Part shown: one piece after another, positions 1-8,031 of the stretch | Numbering within the stretch: position 1 is the stretch's first letter | Layout: every line of letters starts with the position of its first letter | NCBI RefSeq assembly: GCF_021044935.1 | Contig: NZ_JAJNMP010000004.1 | Location: 310,001-374,000, forward strand | Direction: 5' to 3' | From: Agromyces cavernae | GTDB taxonomy: Bacteria > Actinomycetota > Actinomycetes > Actinomycetales > Microbacteriaceae | DNA length: 64,000 nt | Position numbers and translations under genes: made by a program | Notes under the pieces: generated by a model | Database searches by the model: none | The model's input: the letters and a program-made list of their open reading frames with translations, nothing else | What the model was told of the DNA's origin: nothing

Positions 1-3
1 CCG

Positions 4-1374
4 ATGCTGATTTCGAAGTATTCCGAGCCTGAATTCGATCCGTACGGTGATGCGAGGCAGACCGAGACGGATGACGGGTGGCGCGCCCCGCTCGCGGCGT
101 CGAAGCTGTCCGCGGTCCTGTCGCTTCCCGGCTCGAAGTCGCTCACGAATCGCGAGCTCGTGCTCGCCGCGCTCGCCGACTCGCCGTCGACGCTGCACGC
201 GCCCCTGTGGTCGCGCGACAGCGAGTTGATGGTCGAGGGCCTGCGGGCGCTCGGCACGGGCATCGAACGCGTTCCCGGCTCCGGCGGGTTCGGCGACGAC
301 CTGCGCGTCACGCCCGCCGATGAGCTGCTCGGCTCGACCACGATCGAGTGCGGCCTCGCCGGCACGGTCATGCGCTTCCTTCCGCCGGTCGCGGCCCTCG
401 CGCTCGGTCCGACCACGTTCGACGGCGACGAGTACGCCCGCCGCCGCCCCATGGCCGGCGTGATCCACGGCCTGCAGGCCCTCGGCGTCGACCTCGACGA
501 CGACCGTCGCGGCACCCTCCCCTTCACCGTGCACGGCACCGGCTCGGTCGTGGGCGGCGAACTCGAGATCGACGCATCGGCATCGAGCCAGTTCGTCTCG
601 GCCCTCCTGCTGTCGGCAGCCCGCTTCGAGCGCGGCCTCGACCTTCGCCATTCGGGTGAACGCCTGCCGAGCCTCCCCCACATCGAGATGACCATCGCGA
701 CGCTCGCCGCACGCGGCGTCGCCGTCGACAACCCCGAGACCGGGCGGTGGATCGTCGCCCCCGGGCCGATCAGGGGCATCGACGTCGACATCGAGCCCGA
801 CCTCTCGAACGCCGCGCCGTTCCTCGTCGCCGCCCTGGTGGCCGGGGGTTCGGTGACCATCACGGGCTGGCCGGCCGAGACCACGCAGGTCGGGGCGCAG
901 CTCATCGACCTCCTCCCCCGGTTCGGCGCACGGGTCGTGCGCGACGGCGACCGCCTCACGGTGCACGCCCCCGAGACCGCGACGGCCGAGGGCCGGGGCA
1001 TCCGCGGCGTCGACCTCGACCTCTCCGAGGCCGGCGAACTGGTGCCGAACCTGGTCGCACTCGCTGCCTTCGCCGACGGGCCGTCGACCATCACGGGCAT
1101 CGGGCACATCCGCCACCACGAGACCGACCGGCTCGCGGCGCTCGCCGCCGAGCTCAACGGACTCGGCGGGCGGGTGACCGAGCTCGACGACGGGCTGCAC
1201 ATCGAGCCCGCGCCATTGCATGGCGGGCCGTGGCACGCCTACGCCGACCACCGCATGGCCACGACCGGCGCGATCGTCGGGCTCGCGGTGCCCGGTGTCG
1301 TCGTCGACGACATCGCGTCGACCGGCAAGACCCTTCCGCAGTTCACCGCGCTCTGGGAGCAGCTGCTGGCATGA
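4..1374 (+). CDS. aroA: 3-phosphoshikimate 1-carboxyvinyltransferase (EPSP synthase)
   Basis: Transfers the enolpyruvyl group of PEP to shikimate 3-phosphate, the sixth step of the shikimate pathway, in the cytoplasm. The 456-residue protein has the family signatures in order: PGSKSLTNRE near residue 42 (phosphate-binding loop), LAGTVMRFLPP (the PEP-binding NAGT-type loop), RRRPMAG, HHETDRLAALA, YADHRM and the C-terminal STGKTLPQF lysine motif. Length matches actinobacterial AroA. The start is the first ATG in the window; only three bases precede it, so an upstream start cannot be excluded. Its stop overlaps the rsgA start by ATGA, so the two genes are translationally coupled, an order also known in mycobacteria (Rv3227-Rv3228). 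Confidence 0.97.
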   Translation: MLISKYSEPEFDPYGDARQTETDDGWRAPLAASKLSAVLSLPGSKSLTNRELVLAALADSPSTLHAPLWSRDSELMVEGLRALGTGIERVPGSGGFGDDLRVTPADELLGSTTIECGLAGTVMRFLPPVAALALGPTTFDGDEYARRRPMAGVIHGLQALGVDLDDDRRGTLPFTVHGTGSVVGGELEIDASASSQFVSALLLSAARFERGLDLRHSGERLPSLPHIEMTIATLAARGVAVDNPETGRWIVAPGPIRGIDVDIEPDLSNAAPFLVAALVAGGSVTITGWPAETTQVGAQLIDLLPRFGARVVRDGDRLTVHAPETATAEGRGIRGVDLDLSEAGELVPNLVALAAFADGPSTITGIGHIRHHETDRLAALAAELNGLGGRVTELDDGLHIEPAPLHGGPWHAYADHRMATTGAIVGLAVPGVVVDDIASTGKTLPQFTALWEQLLA

Positions 1375-2411
1375 CGTGGTGGAGCGCCGACGACGATGAG
1401 GACGAGCCCGAGTTCGACGAATCCGACGTTCGCGTGCGCCCCAACCGGCGCGGCAGCAGACCACGCACGAAGACCCGCCCCGAGCACGCCGACGCGGTCG
1501 AGGGCACGGTGCTCGGCGTCGACCGCGGCCGCTACACCGTGCTCGTCGACGAGGGCGGGCGCGACGAGCGCGAGGTCACGGCCGCACGGGCGAGCGAACT
1601 GCGGCGCAAGTCGGTCGTCACGGGCGATCGCGTCGACCTCGTCGGAGACGTCTCGGGCGAGCCCGGGTCGCTCTCGCGCATCGTGCGGGTGGGCGAACGC
1701 GCGACCCTGCTGCGCCGCAGCGCCGACGACACCGACGAGGTCGAACGCGTCATCGTGGCGAACGCCGACCAGATGCTCATCGTCGTGGCCGCGGCGAACC
1801 CCGAGCCTCGCATCCGCCTGATCGACCGCTACCTCGTCGCCGCCTACGACGCGGGTATCACGCCCTTGCTCTGCGTGACGAAGACCGACCTCGCCGACCC
1901 GACCGAGTTCCTCGAGAACTTCGCCGGGCTCGAGTTCACCGTCTTCCGTTCGAGCACCGAGTCGATGCCGCTCGACGAGATCGCCGACGCGCTCGTCGGC
2001 CACCGCACCGTGTTCGTCGGGCATTCAGGGGTCGGCAAGTCGACGCTCGTGAACGCGCTCGTTCCGGGCGCCGACCGCGCCACCGGCCGCGTCAACGTGG
2101 TCACCGGGCGTGGGCGCCACACCTCGTCGTCGACCGTCTCGCTGCGCATCGAACACGACGGGCGCACGGGCTGGGCGGTCGACACACCGGGGGTGCGCTC
2201 ATTCGGGCTCGGCCACGTCGACCGCGCGAACATCCTCGGCGCGTTCACCGATCTCGCGCGCATCGCCGAGGACTGCCCCCGAGGCTGCACGCACCTGCCC
2301 GACGCCCCGGACTGCGCCATCGTCGAGGCCGTCGAGGCGGGCGAACTCGGCGAGACCGGCCGCGCACGACTCGACTCGCTGCAGCGGCTGCTCACCACGT
2401 TCGCGGGCTGA
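1371..2411 (+). CDS. rsgA: Ribosome small-subunit-dependent GTPase A
   Basis: A circularly permuted GTPase that checks late 30S subunit maturation. The 346-residue protein has an N-terminal OB-fold (about residues 40-110), then the permuted G motifs: TKTD (G4) near 170, GHSGVGKST (G1, Walker A) near 217 and DTPG (G3) near 270. A C-terminal zinc site is visible as CPRGCTHLPDAPDC. The ATG was chosen because it overlaps the aroA stop (ATGA) and gives the acidic N-terminus MTWWSADDDEDE; the open frame extends far upstream only as an aroA shadow. The N-terminal acidic and basic tail before the OB-fold is typical of actinobacterial RsgA. Confidence 0.96.
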   Translation: MTWWSADDDEDEPEFDESDVRVRPNRRGSRPRTKTRPEHADAVEGTVLGVDRGRYTVLVDEGGRDEREVTAARASELRRKSVVTGDRVDLVGDVSGEPGSLSRIVRVGERATLLRRSADDTDEVERVIVANADQMLIVVAAANPEPRIRLIDRYLVAAYDAGITPLLCVTKTDLADPTEFLENFAGLEFTVFRSSTESMPLDEIADALVGHRTVFVGHSGVGKSTLVNALVPGADRATGRVNVVTGRGRHTSSSTVSLRIEHDGRTGWAVDTPGVRSFGLGHVDRANILGAFTDLARIAEDCPRGCTHLPDAPDCAIVEAVEAGELGETGRARLDSLQRLLTTFAG

Positions 2412-2554
2412 TCCGCCCGAACCGACGCCGCGCCGCCACCACCGCTCGGGCACGCCCACCTGCCCGCCACGGCACGCCCACCTGCCCGCCACGTCGCGCG
2501 CCTCGCGCCTCTCGCACGGCTCCGGCACGGAGCATCCGCACATCCAAGCGTGCC

Positions 2555-2560
2555 TACCAT
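2555..2560 (+). promoter_or_regulatory. -10 element of a likely leaderless promoter for bcp
   Basis: TACCAT matches TAnnnT and ends 7 nt before the ATG at 2568, so transcription would begin at or next to the start codon. No convincing -35 is visible. No Shine-Dalgarno sequence precedes the ATG. Confidence 0.5.
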
Positions 2561-2567
2561 GGGTGAC

Positions 2568-3047
2568 ATGATCGATGCACGACTCGCCCCCGGCGACCTC
2601 GCTCCAGACTTCACCCTCGACGACCAGCACGGTGCACCCGTCAGCCTCTCCTCGCTGCGCGGCACGAGGGTCGTGCTCTACTTCTACCCCGAGGCGATGA
2701 CGCCGGGCTGCACCACCGAAGCGTGCGACTTCCGCGACAGCCTCAACTCGTTCCTGAACGCAGGCATCCGCGTCATCGGCGTCTCGAAGGACGACGTCGC
2801 CAAGCTCAAGCGGTTCACCGAGCGCGACCGCCTCAACTTCAGCGTGCTCTCCGACACCGATCTCGCCGTGCAGCAGGCCTACGGCGTGTGGGGCGAGAAG
2901 ATGCTCTACGGCAAGACCGTCGTGGGATCCATCCGCTCGACGTTCATCATCGGCGAAGACGGCCGCATCGAGAAGGCCATGTACAACGTGAAGGCCACCG
3001 GCCACGTCGCTCGCGTGCGGCGCGACCTCGGGCTCGACGGCGCCTGA
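2568..3047 (+). CDS. bcp: Thioredoxin-dependent peroxiredoxin, BCP/PrxQ family
   Basis: Reduces hydrogen peroxide and organic hydroperoxides with electrons from thioredoxin. The 159-residue protein carries the AhpC/TSA fold. PGDLAPDFTL lies near the N-terminus and the active site reads TPGCTTEACDFRDS: the first Cys is the peroxidatic one, and the Cys five residues later is the resolving Cys of the atypical 2-Cys subgroup. A conserved RSTFIIGEDGRI segment follows. Two other in-frame starts exist (GTG 2550, ATG 2559). ATG 2568 was preferred because a TACCAT -10 element covers 2555-2560, which would make the earlier codons untranscribed. It stands alone and converges on the membrane-protein gene downstream. 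Confidence 0.93.
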   Translation: MIDARLAPGDLAPDFTLDDQHGAPVSLSSLRGTRVVLYFYPEAMTPGCTTEACDFRDSLNSFLNAGIRVIGVSKDDVAKLKRFTERDRLNFSVLSDTDLAVQQAYGVWGEKMLYGKTVVGSIRSTFIIGEDGRIEKAMYNVKATGHVARVRRDLGLDGA

Positions 3048-3138
3048 CGTCCCCCGCGCGGCACGGCACCACCGCGCGCGCCGCGCCGCGCCGCACCCGC
3101 GCTGCGCTGCGCCGCGCCGCGCCCGCGCCGCGCCGAGT

Positions 3139-3196
3139 GTTTCCGTTCCTGCCGAGAGTCTCTGCTCGAGCGAGCACATTCGGTCGGAACGGAAAC
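3139..3196. terminator. Nested inverted repeat between convergent genes, likely bidirectional terminator
   Basis: GTTTCCGTTCC at 3139-3149 is perfectly complementary to GGAACGGAAAC at 3186-3196. Inside lies a second perfect palindrome, TGCTCG-AG-CGAGCA (3163-3176). The element sits between the stops of two convergent genes, which is the expected place for a shared terminator. The preceding 80 bases (3050-3135) are a CGCCG-rich low-complexity stretch. Confidence 0.55.
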
Positions 3197-3229
3197 GTTC
3201 GGTGATGCGCGAGTCGGTCGCGGCTGAGG

Positions 3230-3721
3230 TCAGTCGGCGTCGGGGCGCTCGTCGTGACGCGAGTACGCGATGCGCACCGGGGTCCACAGCAACAGCCCGA
3301 TCACGGTGATCGCCGGCACGAGCAGCGCCCACCCGAGATCGGGGCGGGCGAACAGCCCCTGGAACGCACCGACGGCCACCGAGAGCTGCAGGATCTGCCA
3401 GACGATCGCCGCGGCACGCGCCCACGGCGCACGCCGCAACGTCGCGATGGCGACCGCCCAGACCCAGATCGCGCCGATCACGACGATCGCGATGAGCGCG
3501 ATCGCCGTCACGTACGACGACGGCTCGAGTGAGATCAGGTCGATCACGAGCCACACGACCAGTGCGGTCACGACGGCGGCCTCGAGGAACAGCAGCACGC
3601 TCACCACGGTGAGCGCGGCACGAACGCCGCCACCGGCTGCGCTCTGCGGTGCGGATGTCTCGGGGCGAGGCGATTCGGAGGCGGCATCATCGCGCCGGCC
3701 GGCGTCGTCACGTCGATTCAC
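3230..3721 (-). CDS. Four-helix integral membrane protein, function unknown
   Basis: The 163-residue protein has a polar, charged N-terminal tail of about 33 residues (two RRDDA repeats), then four predicted membrane segments: VVSVLLFLEAAVVTALVVWL, AIALIAIVVIGAIWVWAVA, an amphipathic WARAAAIVWQILQLSVAV and ALLVPAITVIGLLLW. A short charged C-terminus follows. It starts with GTG. It resembles small actinobacterial membrane proteins of unknown role commonly found near bcp or whiB1, but I recognise no named domain. It is transcribed divergently from whiB1 and converges on bcp. Confidence 0.8.
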   Translation of the reverse strand: MNRRDDAGRRDDAASESPRPETSAPQSAAGGGVRAALTVVSVLLFLEAAVVTALVVWLVIDLISLEPSSYVTAIALIAIVVIGAIWVWAVAIATLRRAPWARAAAIVWQILQLSVAVGAFQGLFARPDLGWALLVPAITVIGLLLWTPVRIAYSRHDERPDAD

Positions 3722-3790
3722 AGGGTTATCCCATTCACGGCTATTGATTCGATCTCTCCGCTATGCGACCATTTATGAGGTCGAATTGAT

Positions 3791-3808
3791 GCTCACAGGG
3801 ACGTGAGC
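3791..3808. promoter_or_regulatory. Inverted repeat GCTCAC-N6-GTGAGC upstream of whiB1
   Basis: Perfect six-base arms around AGGGAC, about 110 bases before the whiB1 start in the 196-base divergent intergenic region. It could be an operator or a leader hairpin. Its half-sites face the opposite way from the TGTGA-N6-TCACA consensus of CRP, the known regulator of mycobacterial whiB1. No clear sigma-70 promoter was identified nearby. Confidence 0.35.
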
Positions 3809-3917
3809 CGATCAGTCATGATCCTACTTCCCGAGATTCGACTTCCCCCTGCAGCAGCCGCTCACGGCAAGCGCCAACAGGCGTGTCTGCGAACGAACAC
3901 CCGCAAGGAGCATCTAC

Positions 3918-4166
3918 ATGGATTGGCGCGACAAGGCCGCCTGCCTCACCGCAGACCCGGAACTCTTCTTCCCGGTCGGCAACACTGGTCCCGCTGTCGA
4001 CCAGATCGAGAAGGCGAAGGCGGTCTGCGCTCGTTGCACGGTCACCGAGATCTGCCTGCAGTACGCCCTCGAGTCCGGTCAGGATTCGGGTGTCTGGGGC
4101 GGCCTCAGTGAAGACGAGCGCCGCGCCCTGAAGCGCCGCGCCGCGCGCGCCCGCCGCGCGGGATAG
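3918..4166 (+). CDS. whiB1: WhiB1-type iron-sulfur transcription factor
   Basis: An Fe-S-binding transcriptional regulator of the Wbl family. The 82-residue protein has all four cluster cysteines (C9, C37, C40, C46), the MDWRDKAAC start typical of WhiB1, the GVWGGLSEDERR turn and a basic C-terminal KRRAARARRAG tail for DNA binding. The length equals that of M. tuberculosis WhiB1. A strong Shine-Dalgarno AAGGAG lies 8 bases before the ATG, so this is not a leaderless gene. WhiB1 is essential and nitric-oxide-responsive in mycobacteria; its exact targets here are unknown. Confidence 0.95.
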   Translation: MDWRDKAACLTADPELFFPVGNTGPAVDQIEKAKAVCARCTVTEICLQYALESGQDSGVWGGLSEDERRALKRRAARARRAG

Positions 4167-4169
4167 GCG

Positions 4170-5663
4170 CTACGCCGCGTCGATCCACCGCAGCGGCACC
4201 TCGATGGTCACCTCGGTGCCCCGGCCGACCACGGTGTGCCAGTCGATCGTTCCGCTGAGTTCGCCCTGGATGAGCGTGCGCACGATCTGCGTGCCGAGAC
4301 CCTCGCCGACCTTCCCCTCGGGAAGCCCGGCGCCGGTGTCGCGCACCTGCACGGTGAGCACGGTGTCGGAGCGGTTCGCGAGGATCTCGACATCGCCCTC
4401 CTGACCGGCGAGCCCGTGCTCGACGGCGTTCGTGACGAGCTCGGTGAGCGCGAGCGCGAGCGGGGTCGCGTACTCGCTCGGCAGCACGCCGAACGACCCC
4501 GAACGCTTCGGGTGCACGGTCGTGTTGTGTGCCGACGCGACCTCGGCGACGAGCAGCAGCGCCCGGTCGAACACCTCGTCGAAGTCCACGTTCTGCGTGA
4601 GCCCCTCTGACAGGGTGTCGTGCACGACGGCGATCGCGCCGACCCGCCGCATGGCCTGCGTGAGTGCCTCGCGGGCTTCGTCTGAGCGGGTGCGCCGCGC
4701 CTGGATGCGCAGGAGCGACGCGACGGTCTGCAGGTTGTTCTTGACGCGGTGGTGGATCTCGCGGATCGTCGCGTCTTTGGTGATGAGTTCCTGCTCCTGG
4801 TGGCGGAGTTCGGTGACGTCGCGGCTGAGCACGATCGCGCCGGTGCGCTCGCCACGCCGACGGATCGGGATGGCGCGCAGCGAGACGGTGACACCGCGCG
4901 ACTCGACGTCGGTGCGCCAGGGTGCCCGTCCGGTGACGACGAGCGGAAGCGACTCGTCGACGACGAGCTTGCCGCCGAGGAGCCTCGTCGTGACCTCGGC
5001 GAGCGACTCGCCCTCGAGCTCGTCGTCGAAGCCGATGCGGTTGAACGCCGACAGGGCGTTGGGACTCGCGAAGGTCGTGATGCCGTCGACGTCGAGGCGG
5101 ATGAGCCCGTCGGAGGCACGCGGTGCACCGCGGCGCGGACCGGTGGGGGCGCCCAGATCGGGGAAGTCACCCGACGCGATCATCTGGAAGAGCTCTTCGG
5201 CGCACTCGTTGAAGGTGAGCTCCTGCCGGCTCGGAGTGCGCGTCGCACCGAGGTTCGTGTGCCTCGTGATCACCGCGACCGGCTCTGACGCCACGTCGGT
5301 GCCGGTGGCGGTGAGTCGACGCATGACGGGCACCGCACGCACGCGCGTGGGCATCTCTTCATACCAGTCGGGCGCCGCCGAGTCGACGATGCGCCCGGTG
5401 TCGAAGGCCTCGTTCACGAGGTCGCGCCACTGCTCCTTGATTTCCTGACCGACGAAGTCGCGGTAGAAGAGCGTTGCGGCGCTCGACGGCCGCGAGTGCG
5501 CCACGGCGACGAATCCGGCGTCCCCTGATGGCACCCACAGCACGATGTCTGCGAATGCGAGGTCGGCGAGCAACTGCAGGTCGCCGACGAGCATGTGCAG
5601 CCAGTCGACATCGGCCTGACTGCTGCGGCCCTGGGCGAGAACGAGATCACTGAGGGTCGACAC
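4170..5663 (-). CDS. pdtaS: PdtaS-type sensor histidine kinase
   Basis: A cytosolic sensor kinase of the HisKA_2/HWE-like class. Its mycobacterial homologue phosphorylates the antitermination regulator PdtaR. The 497-residue protein has an N-terminal GAF-like domain (about 1-150), a PAS domain (about 185-290), the H-box HHRVKNNLQT near residue 305 and a HATPase domain with TELVTNAVEHG, a DTGAGLPEG loop and GLGTQIVRTL. It has no transmembrane segment. It starts with GTG; a TACGCT -10 element ends 7 bases upstream, which supports this start and a leaderless mRNA. No pdtaR gene is in the window. Position next to whiB1 matches Rv3219-Rv3220c. Confidence 0.93.
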   Translation of the reverse strand: MSTLSDLVLAQGRSSQADVDWLHMLVGDLQLLADLAFADIVLWVPSGDAGFVAVAHSRPSSAATLFYRDFVGQEIKEQWRDLVNEAFDTGRIVDSAAPDWYEEMPTRVRAVPVMRRLTATGTDVASEPVAVITRHTNLGATRTPSRQELTFNECAEELFQMIASGDFPDLGAPTGPRRGAPRASDGLIRLDVDGITTFASPNALSAFNRIGFDDELEGESLAEVTTRLLGGKLVVDESLPLVVTGRAPWRTDVESRGVTVSLRAIPIRRRGERTGAIVLSRDVTELRHQEQELITKDATIREIHHRVKNNLQTVASLLRIQARRTRSDEAREALTQAMRRVGAIAVVHDTLSEGLTQNVDFDEVFDRALLLVAEVASAHNTTVHPKRSGSFGVLPSEYATPLALALTELVTNAVEHGLAGQEGDVEILANRSDTVLTVQVRDTGAGLPEGKVGEGLGTQIVRTLIQGELSGTIDWHTVVGRGTEVTIEVPLRWIDAA

Positions 5664-5670
5664 GGGTTCC

Positions 5671-5676
5671 AGCGTA
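5671..5676 (-). promoter_or_regulatory. -10 element of a likely leaderless promoter for pdtaS
   Basis: On the minus strand TACGCT ends 7 nt before the GTG start at 5663. The intervening GGAACCC is not positioned as a useful ribosome binding site. Confidence 0.45.
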
Positions 5677-5689
5677 GTGTGCGCGGGGC

Positions 5690-6937
5690 TCAGCCCGTCG
5701 CCGCGCGTCGAACGGCGGAGAACGCGAACCCGCGTCGTCGCGCGGGCTCGGGCGCGGGCAGGAGGTTGGCGAGCACGTAGTCGTGGATCGCGGCGCGCAG
5801 CGGCGAGCGGCTCGCCGCGTCGCGCAGGGTTCGCGCGGTGAGGATGGCGGCGTCGGTCGCCTTGCCGTCGTGGGGCAGCAGGGTGGCATCGCCGAGCCCC
5901 GCGAAGCGCCGGAGGGTCTGGCGCACCTGGGCGTGGGCATCGATGCCGAGTGCGCTCGTGCGCACCCGATTGACGACGATGTCGATGCGTTCAGGTTCGA
6001 CGAATTCGACGAGGTCGCCGTGGCCGCGCAACAGGCGCGACAGGCCGACGGGGTCGGCGAGGCCCACGGCCACGACGCGGTCGGCGGCGGCCAGAGCTGC
6101 GAACGTCGCCGCGTTGCGGCGCGGGGCGAACTGGTCGCTCGTGAGCTCCTCGTCGTGTTCGAGACTGAACCCCGCGTCGATGACGACATACTCGGCCCAC
6201 GCTCGCATCACGCCGATAGCCGCGGTGACGCGCTCGCGCGAGAGCTCGGGCCAGCGGCTCGGCCCCACGAGCCCGGTGAACACGTCGAACGACGCACGCG
6301 GTGCGGAATAGCGCTGCGCGATACGCTCGAGCTCGGCCCGATCGAGGGCGTCGGAGCCTGCCAGCCGACACGCGGCCGCGAATCCGGGCGTCTCGTCGAG
6401 CAGCCCGAGCGATGGGGCGATCGCCCCTCCGTACGGGTCGGCGTCGACGAGTGCGACGCGGTGACCTGCCGCGGCGATCTCGGCGGCGAGGTTGATGGCC
6501 AGGGTCGTGCGGCCGGGTGCGCCCGCTGGGCCCCAGACCACGATGACGGATGTCGCTCCCGAAGCCCGCCGCTCGGGTGCGCCGACGCGCGTGGGCACGA
6601 GCACTCCCCCGTTCACGAGCGCCGCGACCTCGGCCGACGGCGCGCTGCGGTCGGCGACCTCGTGGAGTCCGAGCTGCGCCGCGTGCGCACGCTCGGCGTC
6701 GTCGCCGGCGAGCCCGACGAGTCGGATGCCTCGTTCGTCGCACGCCTCGAGCAGCTCGGCGCTCAGGGTTCCGCGCCCGGTTCCGACGATGACGACGTCG
6801 GGCGCGAGCACGTCGAGGCTGTCGAGCAGATCGCGCCAACCCACGAGTCGGGCCACGACCGTGTGCCCGTGTTCGACGAGGTCAGCGACCAAACGGTCTT
6901 CGGTGGAAGGGTCGAGCGCGAACGCGAGCCTCGACAT
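5690..6937 (-). CDS. CpaE/TadZ-like ParA-fold protein with degenerate P-loop
   Basis: The 415-residue protein has an N-terminal receiver-like domain (about 1-125, with DVVIVGTGRGTL) and a ParA/MinD-fold domain that starts at VVWGPAGAPGRTT near residue 130. It continues with LVDADPYGGAIAPSLGL (switch/A' motif) and VVIDAGFSLE (Walker B-like). This two-part layout is that of CpaE/TadZ, which positions Tad/Flp pili. The deviant Walker A should read KGGxGKT; here both lysines are absent and Arg stands at the catalytic position, so ATP hydrolysis is doubtful. It follows the SAF-domain gene with one base between them, so they form one operon. No other tad gene is present. The ATG was chosen from this junction. 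Confidence 0.82.
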   Translation of the reverse strand: MSRLAFALDPSTEDRLVADLVEHGHTVVARLVGWRDLLDSLDVLAPDVVIVGTGRGTLSAELLEACDERGIRLVGLAGDDAERAHAAQLGLHEVADRSAPSAEVAALVNGGVLVPTRVGAPERRASGATSVIVVWGPAGAPGRTTLAINLAAEIAAAGHRVALVDADPYGGAIAPSLGLLDETPGFAAACRLAGSDALDRAELERIAQRYSAPRASFDVFTGLVGPSRWPELSRERVTAAIGVMRAWAEYVVIDAGFSLEHDEELTSDQFAPRRNAATFAALAAADRVVAVGLADPVGLSRLLRGHGDLVEFVEPERIDIVVNRVRTSALGIDAHAQVRQTLRRFAGLGDATLLPHDGKATDAAILTARTLRDAASRSPLRAAIHDYVLANLLPAPEPARRRGFAFSAVRRAATG

Positions 6938-6938
6938 G

Positions 6939-7565
6939 TCAGCCGACCGCCGATCGCGCCGCGACGAGGTCGATCGCATCGCCGGCGGCGAGGGCCTCGA
7001 GGAGAGCGGCGACCTTCTCGCGCGGGACGAGGAGTTCGACCGACACGCCGTCGGCCTGCACCATGCCCTCGCTCTCGACGAGTCCCGCGATCTCGGCGTC
7101 GGAGATGAGCACCTTGGGCGGTTCGAAGCTGCCGCGCTCGAGGGCCGCAGCAGACCAGACGTCGATGCGATCGCCCGCGGACAGGCCGCTCGGCAGCGGG
7201 CCGCGGCTCGGCACCACGACGACCGACAGGCCAGTGCGATCGACCTCGTCGACCGCGGACCTGGGCACGAACTCGCCGGCCTGCACCGTACGCGTCGCGA
7301 CGAGCCCGTCGCCAACAGGTGCATCGGCGAGCAGGTATCGCTCGGCACTCGAGCCGAGCCGCACCGATTCGACGGCGAGGTCGTCGACCTCGACGGCGCT
7401 GCCTGCGGTGATCGTTTCGTGCGCGACGTAGACCTCGATCGAGTCGTCGAACCCCGAGACGAGCGCCCACACGCCCGTCGTGGAGCCCGCGATCAGCACG
7501 ATTCCGATGATCAGGCGGGGGTCGAGGCGCAGCGCCCCGCGCTCGCGGTCGGTGCGACGTGCCAT
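6939..7565 (-). CDS. SAF-domain membrane-anchored protein, CpaB-like
   Basis: The 208-residue protein has a short basic N-terminus, one membrane anchor (LIIGIVLIAGSTTGVWALVS, about 20-39), then a SAF domain (about 50-115, EVYVAHETITAGSAVEVDDL) and a second beta-rich domain ending in a hydrophobic LLEALAAGDAIDLVAAR. The domain order is that of CpaB/RcpC proteins of Tad pili, where the periplasmic or extracytoplasmic part helps the secretion channel. The start was chosen because an excellent Shine-Dalgarno AAAGGAGGAA lies about 6 bases before the ATG; upstream in-frame codons are ignored. It is the first gene of a two-gene operon with the CpaE-like gene. Confidence 0.85.
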   Translation of the reverse strand: MARRTDRERGALRLDPRLIIGIVLIAGSTTGVWALVSGFDDSIEVYVAHETITAGSAVEVDDLAVESVRLGSSAERYLLADAPVGDGLVATRTVQAGEFVPRSAVDEVDRTGLSVVVVPSRGPLPSGLSAGDRIDVWSAAALERGSFEPPKVLISDAEIAGLVESEGMVQADGVSVELLVPREKVAALLEALAAGDAIDLVAARSAVG

Positions 7566-7639
7566 TCGCCGTTCCTCCTTTCGCCGGCGCCGGTGCGCCG
7601 CAGTCAATCGTCGCCCGAATCCGAGTGAATGCCCCGAAG

Positions 7640-7648
7640 TTATCCACA
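7640..7648 (+). other. Perfect DnaA-box match, TTATCCACA
   Basis: An exact consensus DnaA box lies in the divergent intergenic region between the SAF gene and the HTH gene. A one-mismatch copy, TTCTCCACA, occurs at 8668-8676. Two isolated sites do not make an origin; they may titrate DnaA or regulate the flanking genes. Confidence 0.4.
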
Positions 7649-7675
7649 AGCGCCCCGCCGGAAGCACGGCAGGTC

Positions 7676-7681
7676 GATAAT
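7676..7681 (+). promoter_or_regulatory. -10 element of a likely leaderless promoter for the HTH gene
   Basis: GATAAT ends 6 nt before the ATG at 7688, and no Shine-Dalgarno sequence is present. No convincing -35 element is visible. Confidence 0.5.
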
Positions 7682-7687
7682 CGACAC

Positions 7688-7981
7688 ATGACCTCACCAG
7701 GTTCGGGCGGCGAGATCGGCCGTTTCCTCACGATCGCCGACGCGGCAGAGATCCTCGCCGTCGATGTGGCGACCGTCGACGACCTGATCCGTTCGGGCGA
7801 GCTCCCGGCGATCCGTGTCGGCGCATCGGGTCCGTGGCGAATCGAGCGTGCGCAGCTCGAGGTGTGGATCGAACTGCAGTATGAAGACGCCCGCAAGCAC
7901 ACGGCGTTCAACGAGGGCGAGTTCGCGAACGTATTCGAGCTCTCGGGTGCCCGCCGCGACCGCATCCGCCCCGTCGACTGA
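7688..7981 (+). CDS. Small excisionase-fold (MerR-like) helix-turn-helix protein
   Basis: A 97-residue protein with one HTH_17/excisionase domain: FLTIADAAEILAVDVATVDDLIRSGELPAIRVG, shown here as FLTIADAAEIL followed by ATVDDLIRSGELPAIRVG, then a WRIERAQLEVWIELQYEDAR helix. A short acidic tail follows. Such proteins bind DNA. In actinobacteria this stand-alone form is usually chromosomal and not linked to an integrase, and none is found here. The ATG was chosen over an upstream in-frame start because a GATAAT -10 element ends 6 bases before it. It is divergent from the CpaB/CpaE-like operon and may regulate it, which is a guess from position. Confidence 0.85.
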   Translation: MTSPGSGGEIGRFLTIADAAEILAVDVATVDDLIRSGELPAIRVGASGPWRIERAQLEVWIELQYEDARKHTAFNEGEFANVFELSGARRDRIRPVD

Positions 7982-8031
7982 TCGAGACGGCGGAGTCCGG
8001 CCGGCGTCGGCATCGCCGAGACCGGCTCTCG

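Noticed and set aside
3791-3808. CRP site upstream of whiB1
   Set aside because: The half-sites are inverted relative to the TGTGA-N6-TCACA consensus.
7688-7981. Excisionase-fold gene as a sign of a mobile element
   Set aside because: No integrase, attachment site or phage gene is near; this fold is common in chromosomal regulators.
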